From Candidatus Moduliflexus flocculans (GTDB lineage: Bacteria > Moduliflexota > Moduliflexia > Moduliflexales > Moduliflexaceae), in the NCBI GenBank assembly GCA_000739515.1, contig DF820455.1:157567-197333 (forward strand): a stretch of DNA of 39,767 bases, read 5' to 3'. The notes below the pieces were generated by a model. It was not told the DNA's origin. It did not search any database and was given only the letters and a program-made list of their open reading frames with translations. Below are positions 39,734 to 39,767 of the stretch, piece after piece. Numbering within the stretch: the first letter of the stretch is position 1; each line of letters begins with the position of its first letter. A program made the position numbers and the translations under genes.

Positions 39734-39767
39734 ATGGAAATACTGACATTGGAAAAGGTCAAGGTAT
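39734..39767 (+). CDS. Start of a gene cut by the window edge
   Basis: AAAGGAGA precedes an ATG at 39734 that reads MEILTLEKVKV before the window ends. It follows sixA by 54 bases. Too short to identify. Confidence 0.5.
   Translation, partial: MEILTLEKVKV

Overview
The window looks like a chromosomal contig from an uncultivated Gram-negative bacterium of roughly 50-55% G+C. Secreted binding proteins, a Deg-type periplasmic protease, a methyl-accepting chemoreceptor and standard TTGACA/TATAAT-type promoters support this. I cannot assign the phylum from sequence alone. The many different intergenic palindromes and the STAND/Sel1 and zinc-ribbon/TPR proteins are the sort of content seen in large genomes of candidate phyla (KSB3/Moduliflexota-like or deltaproteobacteria-like), but that is a guess.

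Layout. 0-7 kb: a gene fragment at the edge, a minus-strand block DinB-like / low-GC NAD-epimerase / winged-helix SWIM protein, then a WGR-HEAT repeat protein with its own promoter and terminator. 7-13 kb: an HU gene flanked by two copies of one repeat, then a LacI-type regulator and a three-gene carbohydrate ABC importer sharing a palindromic operator. 13-17.5 kb: a K+ channel with RCK domains, a small membrane protein, an orphan family-3 binding protein with a one-base frameshift in its signal peptide, and a chemoreceptor. 17.5-27 kb (minus): an orphan OppF/DppF ATPase, hemB, fused cobA-hemD, two unknown envelope proteins, and a 900-residue STAND-like ATPase with Sel1/TPR repeats. 27-30 kb: a zinc-ribbon/TPR protein, a HAD hydrolase and a receiver-histidine kinase. 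30-33.6 kb (minus): an information-processing cluster, in transcription order tRNA-Ser(UGA), tRNA-Ser(GCU), tRNA-Arg(ACG), tadA, tRNA-Ser(CGA), tRNA-Ser(GGA), SRP RNA, dnaX, ybaB, recR. 33.7-38.6 kb (minus): a GH105-like hydrolase, a Deg protease, an amidohydrolase and a retron-type reverse transcriptase. 38.78 kb to the end (plus): an OsmC protein lacking its N-terminus, SixA and the start of another gene; this last kilobase may not be contiguous with the rest in the genome.

The most interesting signal is that the window holds the three protein types I recall as defining type XIII retrons: a reverse transcriptase with the retron hallmarks NAxxH and VTG, a winged-helix/SWIM protein, and an ARM/HEAT-repeat protein. 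Here the RT lies about 30 kb from the other two. Directly upstream of the RT is a 111-bp near-perfect hairpin that is either a candidate msr-msd-type RNA or a dispersed repeat. A related palindrome lies in the leader of both the SWIM gene and the STAND-ATPase gene. A second theme is the density of distinct palindromic repeats (about fifteen) in almost every intergenic gap.
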